64,000 nucleotides of DNA. Source: Subtercola sp. PAMC28395 (GTDB lineage Bacteria > Actinomycetota > Actinomycetes > Actinomycetales > Microbacteriaceae). Below are positions 1 through 8,502 of this stretch, piece by piece; within the stretch, counting starts at the first letter, position 1, and the number at the start of each line of letters is the position of its first letter. The stretch spans positions 1,736,001-1,800,000 of the forward strand of contig NZ_CP076547.1 in assembly GCF_018889995.1 (NCBI RefSeq), read 5' to 3'. Position numbers and translations under genes: made by a program. A model generated the notes under the pieces. The model had not been told where the DNA came from, did no database searches, and worked only from the letters and a program-made list of their open reading frames with translations.

Positions 1-1
1 C

Positions 2-931
2 GTTCTGGCCGAGCAGGACGGGTTCAGCGGTGTGATGGCAGCAGACCACTTTCAGCCATGGGTGCCGCAGCAGGGCCAGAGTTCGTTCGTCTGGAACGTT
101 CTGGCCGCCGTCGGTGAGCGCACGAAGGGTGACTTCGGCCCGGGAGTGACGGCCCCCACGTTCCGCTGGCACCCCGCGATGATCGCGCAGGCCTCGGCGA
201 CGATGGCCGCGATGTACCCGGGCCGTCACTGGCTCGGGCTGGGTTCGGGGGAAGCCCTGAACGAGCACATCGTCGGCCAGTACTGGCCGGAGACGCCCGA
301 GAGAATCAACCGGATGTTCGAAGCCATCGACATCATCAACAAACTCTTCACTGCCTCCCTCGCTGGCAAAGACGTCAAGCATCGCGGCGAGTTCTACAAG
401 CTCGAGTCCACCCGGCTCTGGACCATGCCGGAAGTCGCCCCCGAGATCCTCGTGGCCACCGCAGGTCCCGTGACCGCCAAGCGAGCCGGTCGACACACCG
501 ACGGGCTCATCACCGTCGGCGCTCCGCTGGAGAAGATCGCTGGCCTGTTCGCCAGGTTCGGCGAGGGTGCGCGCGACGCGGGCAGAGACCCCGACTCGAT
601 GCCCAAGGTTCTTCAGCTGCACCTGTCGTGGGCACCAGACGAGAAGGATGCCCTGACGAACGCGATGGTCGAGTGGCCGAACGGCGGCATGAGGTTCCCG
701 AAGGCCGATATCCGTTCTCCGTTCGAGTTCGAACAGATGGCAAAGCTCGTTCGCCCCGAGGACTTCGAGGGACGCATGGTCATCTCGAGTGACCCCGACG
801 TGCACCGTGCGCACATCCAGCGGTTCGTCGATCTCGGGTTCGATCGCATCTACCTGCACAACGTCGGCCGCAACCAGGCCGAGTGGATCGAGGTCTTCGG
901 CCGCGACGTTCTGCCGAAGCTGAAGTGCTAG
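2..931 (+). CDS. F420-dependent LLM-class oxidoreductase, glucose-6-phosphate dehydrogenase-like (5' end outside window)
   Basis: The reading frame is open from base 2 with no start before the window edge, so the 5' end is missing; a GTG at 32 lies inside the conserved N-terminal block ending ADHFQPW and is unlikely to be the true start. The protein has the TIM-barrel LLM pattern: ADHF.PW, then [11 protein letters not shown], then [18 protein letters not shown]. These are hallmarks of the FGD family, which oxidises a sugar phosphate or related alcohol with coenzyme F420 in the cytoplasm. The stop is one base before the cofE start, so it is probably co-transcribed with F420 biosynthesis genes. 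The family is clear; the substrate is inferred and may not be glucose-6-phosphate. Confidence 0.85.
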   Translation, partial: VLAEQDGFSGVMAADHFQPWVPQQGQSSFVWNVLAAVGERTKGDFGPGVTAPTFRWHPAMIAQASATMAAMYPGRHWLGLGSGEALNEHIVGQYWPETPERINRMFEAIDIINKLFTASLAGKDVKHRGEFYKLESTRLWTMPEVAPEILVATAGPVTAKRAGRHTDGLITVGAPLEKIAGLFARFGEGARDAGRDPDSMPKVLQLHLSWAPDEKDALTNAMVEWPNGGMRFPKADIRSPFEFEQMAKLVRPEDFEGRMVISSDPDVHRAHIQRFVDLGFDRIYLHNVGRNQAEWIEVFGRDVLPKLKC

Positions 932-932
932 C

Positions 933-1829
933 GTGGGCACCCCAGCGTTCTTCGCGGTGTATGCCGTTGAAGGCATACCCGAGGTAGTGGCGGGCGATGA
1001 CCTCGCCGAACTCATCGGCAGTGCAATGGATTCCAGCGAACTGGTGCCCGAAGCCGGCGACATCCTGGTCGTCACGAGCAAGATCGTCTCCAAGGCCGAA
1101 GGTCGCAGTGTGCTGGCGGATGACCGTGAGGCTGCCATCACGGCCGAAACCGTTCGCGTGGTCGCCACCCGCGCGCACCCCGGTGGCGTGACGAGAATCG
1201 TCGAGAACCGGCAGGGGATCGTGCAGGCCGCAGCCGGGGTCGACTCCAGCAATACTCCCGCCGGTACGGTGCTCCTGCTGCCCGTCGACCCTGACGCGTC
1301 AGCACGAGCCATCGCAACCGCCCTCCGATCGCGATTCGGAGTCGAACTCGGGGTCGTCATCTCTGACACTCTCGGGCGGGCCTGGCGCGAGGGCCAGACC
1401 GACGCGGCGATCGGCTCTGCCGGTGTTCGCGTGCTCGACGACCTGCGTGGGGGCACCGACACCTTCGGGCAGCCCCTGATCGTCACCCAGATCGCGGTCG
1501 CCGACGAACTCGCTGCAGCTGGCGACCTGATCAAGGGCAAGGCGAGCGGCGTACCCGTGGCACTCGTCCGCGGGCTCTCGCACTACGTGACACCGTCGCT
1601 GGACACGCCCGCTCGCGCCCTGAACCGCACAGGGCCAGGCGACATGTTCCGGCTCGGCACCGATGAAGCGATCGACGAGGGATTCCAGAAGGGTCGTGCA
1701 GAGGGATTCGACGCGGCGTTCGCCGAGGGATTCGCCGCTGGCCGGGCCGCGGGACTCCGGGAGGAGCATGTCTCCGGGCGTACCACCGGGTCGACCGCGA
1801 ACGCAGGCGACGGAGCCACGGTCTCGTGA
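933..1829 (+). CDS. cofE: Coenzyme F420:L-glutamate ligase (CofE domain)
   Basis: This enzyme adds glutamate residues to F420-0 using GTP. The 298-residue product starts at a GTG right after the preceding stop. It shows the CofE blocks [15 protein letters not shown] (about residues 43-57), [21 protein letters not shown] (about 140-160) and [14 protein letters not shown] (about 197-210). It lacks the nitroreductase-like C-terminal domain fused to CofE in mycobacterial FbiB. Instead it ends in a Gly/Ala/Glu-rich tail with repeated [21 protein letters not shown] units (about 245-275). Its stop overlaps the cofC start by 4 bp, giving a tight cofE-cofC pair. Confidence 0.92.
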   Translation: MGTPAFFAVYAVEGIPEVVAGDDLAELIGSAMDSSELVPEAGDILVVTSKIVSKAEGRSVLADDREAAITAETVRVVATRAHPGGVTRIVENRQGIVQAAAGVDSSNTPAGTVLLLPVDPDASARAIATALRSRFGVELGVVISDTLGRAWREGQTDAAIGSAGVRVLDDLRGGTDTFGQPLIVTQIAVADELAAAGDLIKGKASGVPVALVRGLSHYVTPSLDTPARALNRTGPGDMFRLGTDEAIDEGFQKGRAEGFDAAFAEGFAAGRAAGLREEHVSGRTTGSTANAGDGATVS

Positions 1830-2482
1830 CGGGCTGGGTCGTGGTCGTACCCGTCAAGGGGTCGACGGAATCGAAGACCAGGCTTGCAGCCGCGTGGACC
1901 ATGGAGGCAGGCTTCAGCGGCGAGCAGCGCCGCGAGCTCGCGCTTGCTTTCGCCCTCGATGCGGTCACGGCCATCGCTGCCGCGGCAGAAGTGCGCGAGG
2001 TGATCGTCGTGACCGGGGATGCCGTCGCCGCAGTGGCGTTGGCTGGCCTGGGCGCGATTCTCGTGGACGATCCGCGCGCCGGGCTCAACGGGGCGATAAC
2101 CGCCGGAATCGCTGAAGCCCGCCTCCGTCACCCCGATGCGATGGTCGCCGCCATGACGGCAGACTTGCCCGCGCTGACCACCGCCGACGTCGAGGATGTG
2201 CTCGAGGCGGCAGCCGGGCATCCACTCGCCTTCGTGGCCGACGAACAGGGAACAGGCACGACGACCATCACCGCGAAGCCCGGAGTGACGGTGGTGCCGC
2301 GCTTCGGGCAGCATTCTGCGCACGCGCATGCCGACAGCGGCATGGTTCGACTCGTTGTGCGCTCGGGCTCCACGGCGAGACAGGATGTCGACACTCCTGA
2401 GGACCTGCATCGGCTGCGGGGGAGCTTCGGTCCCCATACGAGCCAGCTTCTTGCGCTTCAGAGTGCACCCCACTCTGGTTGA
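1826..2482 (+). CDS. cofC: 2-phospho-L-lactate/phosphoenolpyruvate guanylyltransferase (CofC/FbiD)
   Basis: CofC activates phospholactate or phosphoenolpyruvate with GTP to make the side-chain precursor of F420. The 218-residue protein begins [17 protein letters not shown], the N-terminal nucleotide-binding pattern of this family. It also carries MTADLPALT (about residues 110-118) and the late [14 protein letters not shown] block. The GTG start overlaps the cofE stop as GTGA, indicating translational coupling. Homologues act with CofD, encoded about 4 kb away on the other strand. The 3' end is convergent with the gene at 2609-3373. Confidence 0.9.
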   Translation: MTGWVVVVPVKGSTESKTRLAAAWTMEAGFSGEQRRELALAFALDAVTAIAAAAEVREVIVVTGDAVAAVALAGLGAILVDDPRAGLNGAITAGIAEARLRHPDAMVAAMTADLPALTTADVEDVLEAAAGHPLAFVADEQGTGTTTITAKPGVTVVPRFGQHSAHAHADSGMVRLVVRSGSTARQDVDTPEDLHRLRGSFGPHTSQLLALQSAPHSG

Positions 2483-2608
2483 AGGGCGCGCTGGAGCCGG
2501 TGGCGAGCGTGCGGTGGATGCCCAGTGCGACGCCGGCGCCGATGAAGCCGTGCTTCAGCGGTAGGGCCATCGAGCTGTATCGAAAACCCCGCGGCCTACT
2601 TTCCGAGG

Positions 2609-3373
2609 TCAGAGGCGTCGGATCTCGCGGTTCGGAGCCAGCGGTGAGCGTGGGGGCAGTTCGTGGGCGACTGCGTTGTAGCGAAGCCGGGGAGGTTCGG
2701 CGGTGACGGAGGCGAGCCAGCCCTCGGTTGTCGCGGCGACCGGAAACGCGGTGATGAGCCGCAGCCGCCCGCCGAGCAGAACGCCGTAGACGACGGCACT
2801 CGAGCCCGCGATCCCCGCGACGTAGACCGCACGGAACACCTCTTCGCGCTCGTCGGGCGCGAACTCATCGACGACACACCGTGCGCGGGCTCGGCCTTCG
2901 AGTGTCTCCGGATTCTGCAGAATCGGTACAAGCGCCCCCGTCACCTCCTGCAGCCATCCGGACCCGCCGGAGCTGCTCACGAAGCTCGACGATCGCCCCA
3001 CGGCACTGCTCAACTCATCGGTGACCCAGCGCTCGCGTTTGAGGCCATATGGAGTCGTGATCGACGAGAGCAGGTAGCCGTAGAGATGCAGAACGCCCGC
3101 ATTGCCGACCGGCCATTCGGCGCTCAGCCCGGCCAGCGAGTGCAGGGTCTCGAAGAGAGTGCGCCCCACGACGGGCGCGTGGAGGTTTTCGTCGATCACC
3201 GTCGAGAGGCCCCAGTGAGCGAACGAGCCAGCCGCCCGGTCTGCAGCGAGCTTCGCGAGGAGAAGGGGTGTGTCGTCCTGCAGGATTCTCTGCACGGCGG
3301 TGTCTGAATCGGTGGAGACCAGCGCCATGGATGCCCGATGGAGCTCTTCTGCGAAGGAGACAGGAGCCGTCAT
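2609..3373 (-). CDS. Conserved-looking hypothetical protein, function not recognised
   Basis: I do not recognise this 254-residue product. The start at 3373 (MTAPVSF) is preferred over a GTG-type start 27 bases upstream because the extra residues look non-coding. There is no signal peptide and no convincing membrane segment. Recognisable blocks include DDTPLLLAKLAADRAAGSFAHWG, WPVGNAGVLHLYGYLL and TPYGLKRERW, which look like a conserved soluble fold rather than a chance ORF. The gene is divergent from padR (about 90 bp apart) and convergent with cofC. Confidence 0.65.
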   Translation of the reverse strand: MTAPVSFAEELHRASMALVSTDSDTAVQRILQDDTPLLLAKLAADRAAGSFAHWGLSTVIDENLHAPVVGRTLFETLHSLAGLSAEWPVGNAGVLHLYGYLLSSITTPYGLKRERWVTDELSSAVGRSSSFVSSSGGSGWLQEVTGALVPILQNPETLEGRARARCVVDEFAPDEREEVFRAVYVAGIAGSSAVVYGVLLGGRLRLITAFPVAATTEGWLASVTAEPPRLRYNAVAHELPPRSPLAPNREIRRL

Positions 3374-3460
3374 CCACCCATCGTACGAGCCGGGGCACAC
3401 ATCGTCACCTGCGCGTCCGCTGATCTTGACGCGCAGAACTAGTCATGCGAGAGTAGTCGC

Positions 3461-4069
3461 ATGTCATCGATCCGGCTCTTCATTCTGGGGTCCCTCTCCC
3501 AGCACGGCGAGCTGCACGGTCACCAGCTCCGCCTGCTCGCCGAACAGGAGCGCGTGCACATGTGGACCGACATCAGTGTCGGCGCGATCTACGGTGCCAT
3601 CAAGCGGCTGGCGGCCGACGGCCTGATCGACGTGGTGCGCACCGAACGCGAGGGCGGTTACCCCGAACGCCAGGTCTACGCGATCAGCGCGACGGGCAGG
3701 GTGGCGCTCGACGAAGAGCGCCGCGAGGGCCTGGAGCAGGTGCACATCAAGCCCGACCCCTTCGACCTGGCACTCACCCGTCTGGACCGAACCCGGTTGG
3801 ATGACCTGCAGCCCGTTCTCGAGGGCCGCCTGGTCGCTCTCACTGACGTGCTGGCCGACGCTCTCGTCGCGCACCAGCGTGCTGCGCCCCACATCACGGT
3901 GAGCGAATCGTGGGCGCTGGAGCACCGCACGCACCGCATTCGCGCCGAGATCAGCTGGCTTGAAACGCTGCTCGGCGGGCTGCCTGAGCTCATCGCCGAC
4001 GAGCGCGCACGGCACGGCAACCCCGACCCCCTCCCCGAATCCTCTCCCCGCTCGCCGAGCACCGGCTAG
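3461..4069 (+). CDS. PadR-family transcriptional regulator
   Basis: The 202-residue protein starts MSSIRLFILGSLSQHGELHGHQL, the N-terminal winged-helix pattern of PadR regulators. GAIYGAIKRLAADGLIDVVRTE follows at about residues 45-65 and the wing at about 66-80. The C-terminal half (about 100-190) is helical, like the PadR dimerisation domain. It lies directly upstream of an MFS exporter on the same strand, a common arrangement in which PadR represses the pump and is relieved by its substrate. The divergent gene at 2609-3373 may share the control region. Regulation of the pump is inferred. Confidence 0.88.
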   Translation: MSSIRLFILGSLSQHGELHGHQLRLLAEQERVHMWTDISVGAIYGAIKRLAADGLIDVVRTEREGGYPERQVYAISATGRVALDEERREGLEQVHIKPDPFDLALTRLDRTRLDDLQPVLEGRLVALTDVLADALVAHQRAAPHITVSESWALEHRTHRIRAEISWLETLLGGLPELIADERARHGNPDPLPESSPRSPSTG

Positions 4070-4101
4070 TCACACCAGCGGTCGGCCAAGAGTTCGGCCG
4101 A

Positions 4102-4191
4102 CCAGAACCCCGCCCGCCAGAACCCCTCCCGCCAGAACCCCTCTCGCCAGAACCCCACCTCCCAGAATCTCTCCCACCAGAACAACGCTCA
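4102..4191 (+). repeat. Six tandem 15-bp units between padR and the MFS gene
   Basis: Six consecutive 15-base units begin at 4102, 4117, 4132, 4147, 4162 and 4177. They share CCAGAACCCC followed by a variable CNCCC-type pentamer; the first three are nearly identical and the last two are decayed. Because 15 is a multiple of three, several frames stay open across the array. In the MFS frame it would encode TPPAR/TPLAR-type pentapeptides upstream of the likely ATG. It lies in the intergenic gap of 172 bp. Confidence 0.9.
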
Positions 4192-4241
4192 TCACCACCC
4201 ATCCGGCTGAACCACAGTCGGGTACGAAAGGCCGATCCATC

Positions 4242-5864
4242 ATGACTTCACCAACGTCCCGCGCCGGCACCTCCGCGGCGTACGCCCCGCCGGCTGTGCC
4301 ACGTCAGGCCTGGCAGGCGCTCATCGTGCTGCTTGCGGGCATGTTCATGGCATTGCTCGACACCACGATCGTCAACGTCGCCCTCCCCACGATCCGCACG
4401 AGCCTCAATGCCTCGGAGTCGACCCTGTCGTGGATCATCTCGGGCTACGCTCTCGCGTTCGGTCTGGCGCTCATTCCGGCGGGCCGCGTGGGCGACCGCA
4501 TCGGTCACAAGTGGGTGTTCTTCACCGGGCTGGCCCTGTTCACCGCAGCAAGCGTTGCGTGCGGAATCGCCCAGAACGACACGCAGCTCGTCGTCGCGCG
4601 GGTCGTGCAGGGCTTGGCCGGCGGTATCTTCGTGCCGGCCGTGACGGCTTTCATCCAGACCCTCTTCCCGGGCCAGGCGCGCGGAAAAGCCTTCGCGATC
4701 ATGGGCGCCGTGATCGGTGTGTCGTCAGCCCTGGGGCCGATTGTGGGCGGGCTGATCATCCAGGCCTTCGGCAATGAGAACGGCTGGCGCCTCGTGTTCT
4801 GGGTGAACCTGCCGATCGGTGTGGCGACGCTCATCGCGGCCGCCATCCTGCTGCCCAGCCGAGAAACTGCCGACGCCGTCTCGCGGCAGGCCGCGGGTGC
4901 CTCGCACCCGGCTTCGCTGAAGACCGGTTCCGCCGCACCGTCGACCACTTCCGGTGCTGCGCGACCCGCCAACTCGGGAATCGACTGGATCGGGCTTGTG
5001 CTGATCTCCGGTGGGCTCGTTGCGCTTCTCGTTCCGCTCATCCAAGGGCAGGACGCGGGGTGGCCGCTCTGGACCTACCTCACCATCGCGCTCGGCATCG
5101 TGCTCATCGCTGCATTCGGGTTCTGGGAGGTCGCCTACACGAAGCGCGGCAACAGCCCGCTTGTCCCGCCCCGACTGTTCGCCCACCCCGCTTTCACCGG
5201 TGGCGTGATTCTGGCACTCGTCTACTTCGCGGCATTCACCAGCATCTTCTTCACGATCTCGATCCTGTGGCAGGCCGGGCTCGGCCACAGTGCTCTTGAG
5301 TCCGGGGTCGTCTCGTTGCCGTTTGCGATCGGCAGCATCGTGGGTTCTTCCCAGAGCAACCGCCTGACCCAGCGCCTCGGTCGAACCGTGCTGCTGATCG
5401 GCACCGTGCTGGTTGCCGTCGGGCTCATCTGGCTCTGGCTGGTTCTGCTGCTGACGAAGGGGCCCGACCTCTCGGTGTGGCAGCTCGTGCTGCCGTTGCT
5501 CATTGCGGGCGTCGGTAACGGTCTCTTCATCGCCCCGAACGCGCAGTTCATCGTCGCGACGGTCGACCGCGCTGAGGCTGGTGCGGCCAGCGGCGTGATC
5601 AGCGCGATCCAGCGCATCGGCAGCGCGGTCGGCATCGCCGTCATCGGCAGTGTGCTGTTCGGTTCGATCACCATCACCGGCCACACTCCCGCCGATGTCG
5701 CCACCGGGTTCGGCTCGGCGGCAGCGTCGGCCATGCTCGTCAGCGCGATCTTCGCCGTGGTCGCGGTGCTTCTCGTCTTCGCGCTACCGAAGCGCGTGCA
5801 GCAGCCCGGCCGGCCGCCGGCAGCCGCAGGAGCGGCGCCTGCAGGGGCGAAGCACTCGGCCTAG
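4242..5864 (+). CDS. MFS drug exporter, DHA2 (EmrB/QacA-like) family
   Basis: This 540-residue membrane protein probably exports drugs or toxic compounds by proton antiport. The ATG at 4242 (MTSPTSRAG) is chosen because the DHA2 N-terminus QAWQALIVLLAGMFMALLDTTIVNVALPTI follows shortly; the frame stays open far upstream only through padR and the 15-bp repeats. Motif A-like GRVGDRIGHK occurs at about residues 82-92 and motif C-like GAVIGVSSALGPIVGG at about 154-170. About 14 hydrophobic segments are visible, with a hydrophilic central loop rich in Ala/Ser (about 205-245). It is probably controlled by the upstream PadR regulator. Confidence 0.9.
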   Translation: MTSPTSRAGTSAAYAPPAVPRQAWQALIVLLAGMFMALLDTTIVNVALPTIRTSLNASESTLSWIISGYALAFGLALIPAGRVGDRIGHKWVFFTGLALFTAASVACGIAQNDTQLVVARVVQGLAGGIFVPAVTAFIQTLFPGQARGKAFAIMGAVIGVSSALGPIVGGLIIQAFGNENGWRLVFWVNLPIGVATLIAAAILLPSRETADAVSRQAAGASHPASLKTGSAAPSTTSGAARPANSGIDWIGLVLISGGLVALLVPLIQGQDAGWPLWTYLTIALGIVLIAAFGFWEVAYTKRGNSPLVPPRLFAHPAFTGGVILALVYFAAFTSIFFTISILWQAGLGHSALESGVVSLPFAIGSIVGSSQSNRLTQRLGRTVLLIGTVLVAVGLIWLWLVLLLTKGPDLSVWQLVLPLLIAGVGNGLFIAPNAQFIVATVDRAEAGAASGVISAIQRIGSAVGIAVIGSVLFGSITITGHTPADVATGFGSAAASAMLVSAIFAVVAVLLVFALPKRVQQPGRPPAAAGAAPAGAKHSA

Positions 5865-5911
5865 TACGCGACCCGGCGCTGACCCGAGGCTGACCCAGCG
5901 CTGGCCCAGCG

Positions 5912-5982
5912 CGAGAACGGGCGGAGATTCGAGCAGGCGAGCCCTCTGAGGCGGCGCCGTGCCGAATCTCCGCCCGTTCTCG
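5912..5982. terminator. 20-bp perfect inverted repeat between convergent genes
   Basis: CGAGAACGGGCGGAGATTCG at 5912-5931 is the exact reverse complement of 5963-5982, separated by 31 bases. It lies between the convergent MFS and cofD genes, so a bidirectional transcription terminator is the simplest reading. There is no clear T-run on either side. A mobile palindromic (REP-like) element is the alternative. Confidence 0.6.
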
Positions 5983-6110
5983 TGTTGCGCTGCCGCGCGC
6001 GGGTTGCGGCAGAATCGTCGGAGAAACCCGCCACGTAGCCGCTATGCAGCGCCGCTGCTCGCGAAGCTCCAACGATTTTGCGCGCGGGAGAGGCAGCCAG
6101 GCGCGACGCG

Positions 6111-7211
6111 TCAGCCGCGGGGCGGGAGCGTGCGGGCGGTGGCGCGGGCCGTGGCGAGTGCCGTCGCCGCGATGGCCGCCGTGTGCGCGACCGAGTTCAT
6201 CCACAGCGGGGTCGTCGTAACCGAGACGCCCGCGGCCTCGACCACGGCAGCCAGCGCGGCATCGGTGTCGTCGATGAGCCAGGCGTCGAGCACGCCTCCG
6301 CCTCGCCGGGCGCCGTAGTGGAAGGCCACAGCATCCGCCGCCGTTTCGACCCCGATCGCGCTGAGACAGGCGTGCGCCATACCCCGAACAGCCGCCCCGG
6401 AGATGATCGGCGAGACGCCGACGACCGGTGCCGCCGTTGCCTGAAGGGCGTCACGGATGCCCGGCACGGCCAGGATCGTATCGATCGAGACCACGGGGTT
6501 CGACGGCGCGAAGAGCACCACGTCGGCACCGGTGATGGCCTCGACCACTCCGGGAGCGGCGAGGGCGCTCTCGATGCCGTGCTGCTCGAAGCGCAGCGCG
6601 GGGAGAGTGGCGCGGTAGCGCACCCACCACTCCTCGAAGTGCATGGTACGTGTGCGGATTCCCGCATCAGCACCAGCGCCGGCAGCGGAGTCAGTGCCAC
6701 AGCCAGTGCCACCGCCAGTGCCTGTGCCAATCCCTGCGTCGGAATCGTCGGCGACCACGACGTGGGTCTCGACGGGCTGGTCGCTCATCGGCAGCAGCCG
6801 CACGCCGAGGTCCCAGCGGGCCGTGATCTGCGCCGTCGCCTCACTGAGAGTCAGACCCTCGCGCAGCAGGTGCGAGCGGGTGATGTGCGTGCCGAGGTCG
6901 AGGTCGCCGAGGGTGAACCACGGCCAGCCGACGCCGTAGGCCGTCAGCTCGGCACTGACGCGCTCAGACTCGCCGAGCCGGCCCCAGCCCCGTGTCTCGT
7001 CATTCGCGCCGCCGAGGGTGTACATGATCGAGTCGAGGTCGGGGCAGACCCGCAATCCCGTGAGCCACAGGTCGTCACCGGTGTTGACGACCACGGTGAC
7101 CTCAGCGGTGGTTCCGCCCACCCCGTCGGGCAGCGTCTCCCTGAGGTGTTCGCGCAGCCCCCGCAGAAACCTCGCCCCGCCAACGCCGCCAGCCAAAACC
7201 GTGATCTTCAC
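6111..7211 (-). CDS. cofD: 2-phospho-L-lactate transferase (CofD/FbiA)
   Basis: CofD transfers the phospholactyl or phosphoenolpyruvyl moiety to Fo, giving F420-0 (or dehydro-F420-0). The 366-residue product begins MKITVLAGGVGGARFLRGL, the family's nucleotide-binding start, followed by VVNTGDDLWLTGLRVCPDLD (about residues 41-60). Later blocks are FAPSNPVVSID and VGVSPIISG. A low-complexity Gly/Thr/Ala insert at about residues 157-186 interrupts the domain just before HFEEWW and is probably a surface loop expansion. It is 57 bp downstream of an LLM oxidoreductase on the same strand, so both are likely co-transcribed. Confidence 0.92.
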   Translation of the reverse strand: MKITVLAGGVGGARFLRGLREHLRETLPDGVGGTTAEVTVVVNTGDDLWLTGLRVCPDLDSIMYTLGGANDETRGWGRLGESERVSAELTAYGVGWPWFTLGDLDLGTHITRSHLLREGLTLSEATAQITARWDLGVRLLPMSDQPVETHVVVADDSDAGIGTGTGGGTGCGTDSAAGAGADAGIRTRTMHFEEWWVRYRATLPALRFEQHGIESALAAPGVVEAITGADVVLFAPSNPVVSIDTILAVPGIRDALQATAAPVVGVSPIISGAAVRGMAHACLSAIGVETAADAVAFHYGARRGGGVLDAWLIDDTDAALAAVVEAAGVSVTTTPLWMNSVAHTAAIAATALATARATARTLPPRG

Positions 7212-7268
7212 TGGTCAATCCTGACACTGTTTCGCTGCCGGGCCGTCTCCCGCGATCAGGCGCGTGAA

Positions 7269-8195
7269 TCACACCAGGCGCGACGCGACCTCGATGAGCA
7301 CGTCTTCGCGGCCCGCGTAGATGCCGTCTGCCCGCGGCCAGTGGCTGATCACGTCGGTGAAACCGAGATCGGATGCCCGGCCCACCAGATCCTCGAACAC
7401 CGCCACGCTTTCGAGCGAGAACCGCCCGCCCGAGTCGAGAGACAGGTACCGGTCGATAGTGGCTGGGTCGCGCCCGGCCCTCCCTGCGGCGTCGTCGAGG
7501 CGCAGTCCCAGCTCCCGCACCGCCGACCACCACTCCTCGCCAACCGCGCCGTCAGCGCCGGTTGTCACCCACCCCTGGCCGTGCTCCGCAACGAGTGCCA
7601 GGCCCTTCGGGCCATTGGCCGCGAGCACGAATGGCACCCGTGGCTGCTGCGCCGGAGTGCCGACCATCCGAGCCTCGTGGGCGGTGAACCACGAGCCGGT
7701 GAAGCTGATGCCTGCGCCCGCTTCGTTGCCCGTGTCCGTCCCACTATCCGCGCCGCCGACACTCGAATCCGGATGCTCGAACCGCAGCAGCGCGTCGAGA
7801 CCCCCCACGAACTCGGCGAACCTCTCGTGCCGTTCACGCGGCGTCAGCGCGGGCTGGCCCAGCACGAAGGCGTCGAAACCCGTTCCTCCGGAGCCGATGC
7901 CCACGAGCATCCGGCCGCCTGAGATGTCGTCGAGTGTGGTGAGCTCTTTTGCGAACGGCACCGGGTGGCGAAAGTTCGGCGACGAGACGAAAGTGCCGAG
8001 CCGGATGCGTTCGGTGACGACCGCTGCGGCGGTGAGTGTCGGTACGGTTGCGCCCCAGGGCTCGTCGGCGAGGCTGCGCCACGAGAGGTGATCGTACGTC
8101 CACGCGTGGTCGAAGCCGAATTCATCGGCGAGCATCCACTTGCGGCGGGCCTCCGGCCAGGGGTCCTGGGGCAGGATGACGATTCCTAATCGCAT
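7269..8195 (-). CDS. LLM-class (F420-dependent-type) oxidoreductase
   Basis: The start at 8195 (MRLGIVILPQDPW) is chosen over a start 27 bases upstream because an SD-like CTGGAG precedes it and the family begins there. The 308-residue product has the luciferase-like TIM-barrel features: WTYDHLSWR (about residues 37-45), RIRLGTFVSSPNFRHPVPFAKEL (about 68-90), SGGRMLVGIGSGG (about 97-110) and PFVLAANGPKGLALVAEHGQGW. Such proteins are hydride-transferring F420 enzymes or flavin monooxygenases. Its position upstream of cofD favours F420. The substrate is unknown. Confidence 0.85.
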   Translation of the reverse strand: MRLGIVILPQDPWPEARRKWMLADEFGFDHAWTYDHLSWRSLADEPWGATVPTLTAAAVVTERIRLGTFVSSPNFRHPVPFAKELTTLDDISGGRMLVGIGSGGTGFDAFVLGQPALTPRERHERFAEFVGGLDALLRFEHPDSSVGGADSGTDTGNEAGAGISFTGSWFTAHEARMVGTPAQQPRVPFVLAANGPKGLALVAEHGQGWVTTGADGAVGEEWWSAVRELGLRLDDAAGRAGRDPATIDRYLSLDSGGRFSLESVAVFEDLVGRASDLGFTDVISHWPRADGIYAGREDVLIEVASRLV

Positions 8196-8502
8196 CGCTC
8201 CAGCGTACCCAGCCCTCTGCACAGTGCCCAGGAAGTAACACCATTCCGCGTCTCAAGAGCTGGGCTCGGCAGTCTGAAGCGTCGCCTGGATTGGGGTGGT
8301 GGCAGAGCGCTGACCTTCCAGGAGACAGCCGATTTGTGGTGGAGGCGTGCCGTGAGAGCTCGCCCGCCAACTTACCCCCCCCGTTATGGGGTCCATTTAG
8401 TGGATTCCTTGCCTGGATCGAGGTACGGTTCACGTGGAGAAGAAAGGTGAAGGAGCCCTCCTGACACCTCAGTGTCTTCTCGTATGAATACGGGGGTGTG
8501 CG
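8196..8502. other. Intergenic region upstream of the DUF3494 gene, with a hairpin
   Basis: No coding sequence is evident in these 307 bases, which lie between two divergent genes and so must carry both promoters. A short hairpin at 8446-8468 is built on AGGAG-CC-CTCCT flanked by GGTG and CACC, about 35 bases before the DUF3494 start. No convincing -35/-10 pair was identified. Confidence 0.5.

Noticed and set aside
2268-2570. Minus-strand frame starting MALPLKHGFIGAGVALGIHR at the cofC 3' end
   Set aside because: The first residues look protein-like, but the rest is antisense to cofC and no family could be recognised; it may be a remnant but cannot be supported.
4102-4191. CRISPR array
   Set aside because: The repeats are contiguous 15-bp units without spacers, and no cas genes are nearby.
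6078-7922. A 614-residue open frame on the plus strand opposite cofD and the LLM gene
   Set aside because: It is the high-GC antisense shadow of two well-supported minus-strand genes; its composition is rich in Arg, His and Gly without motifs.
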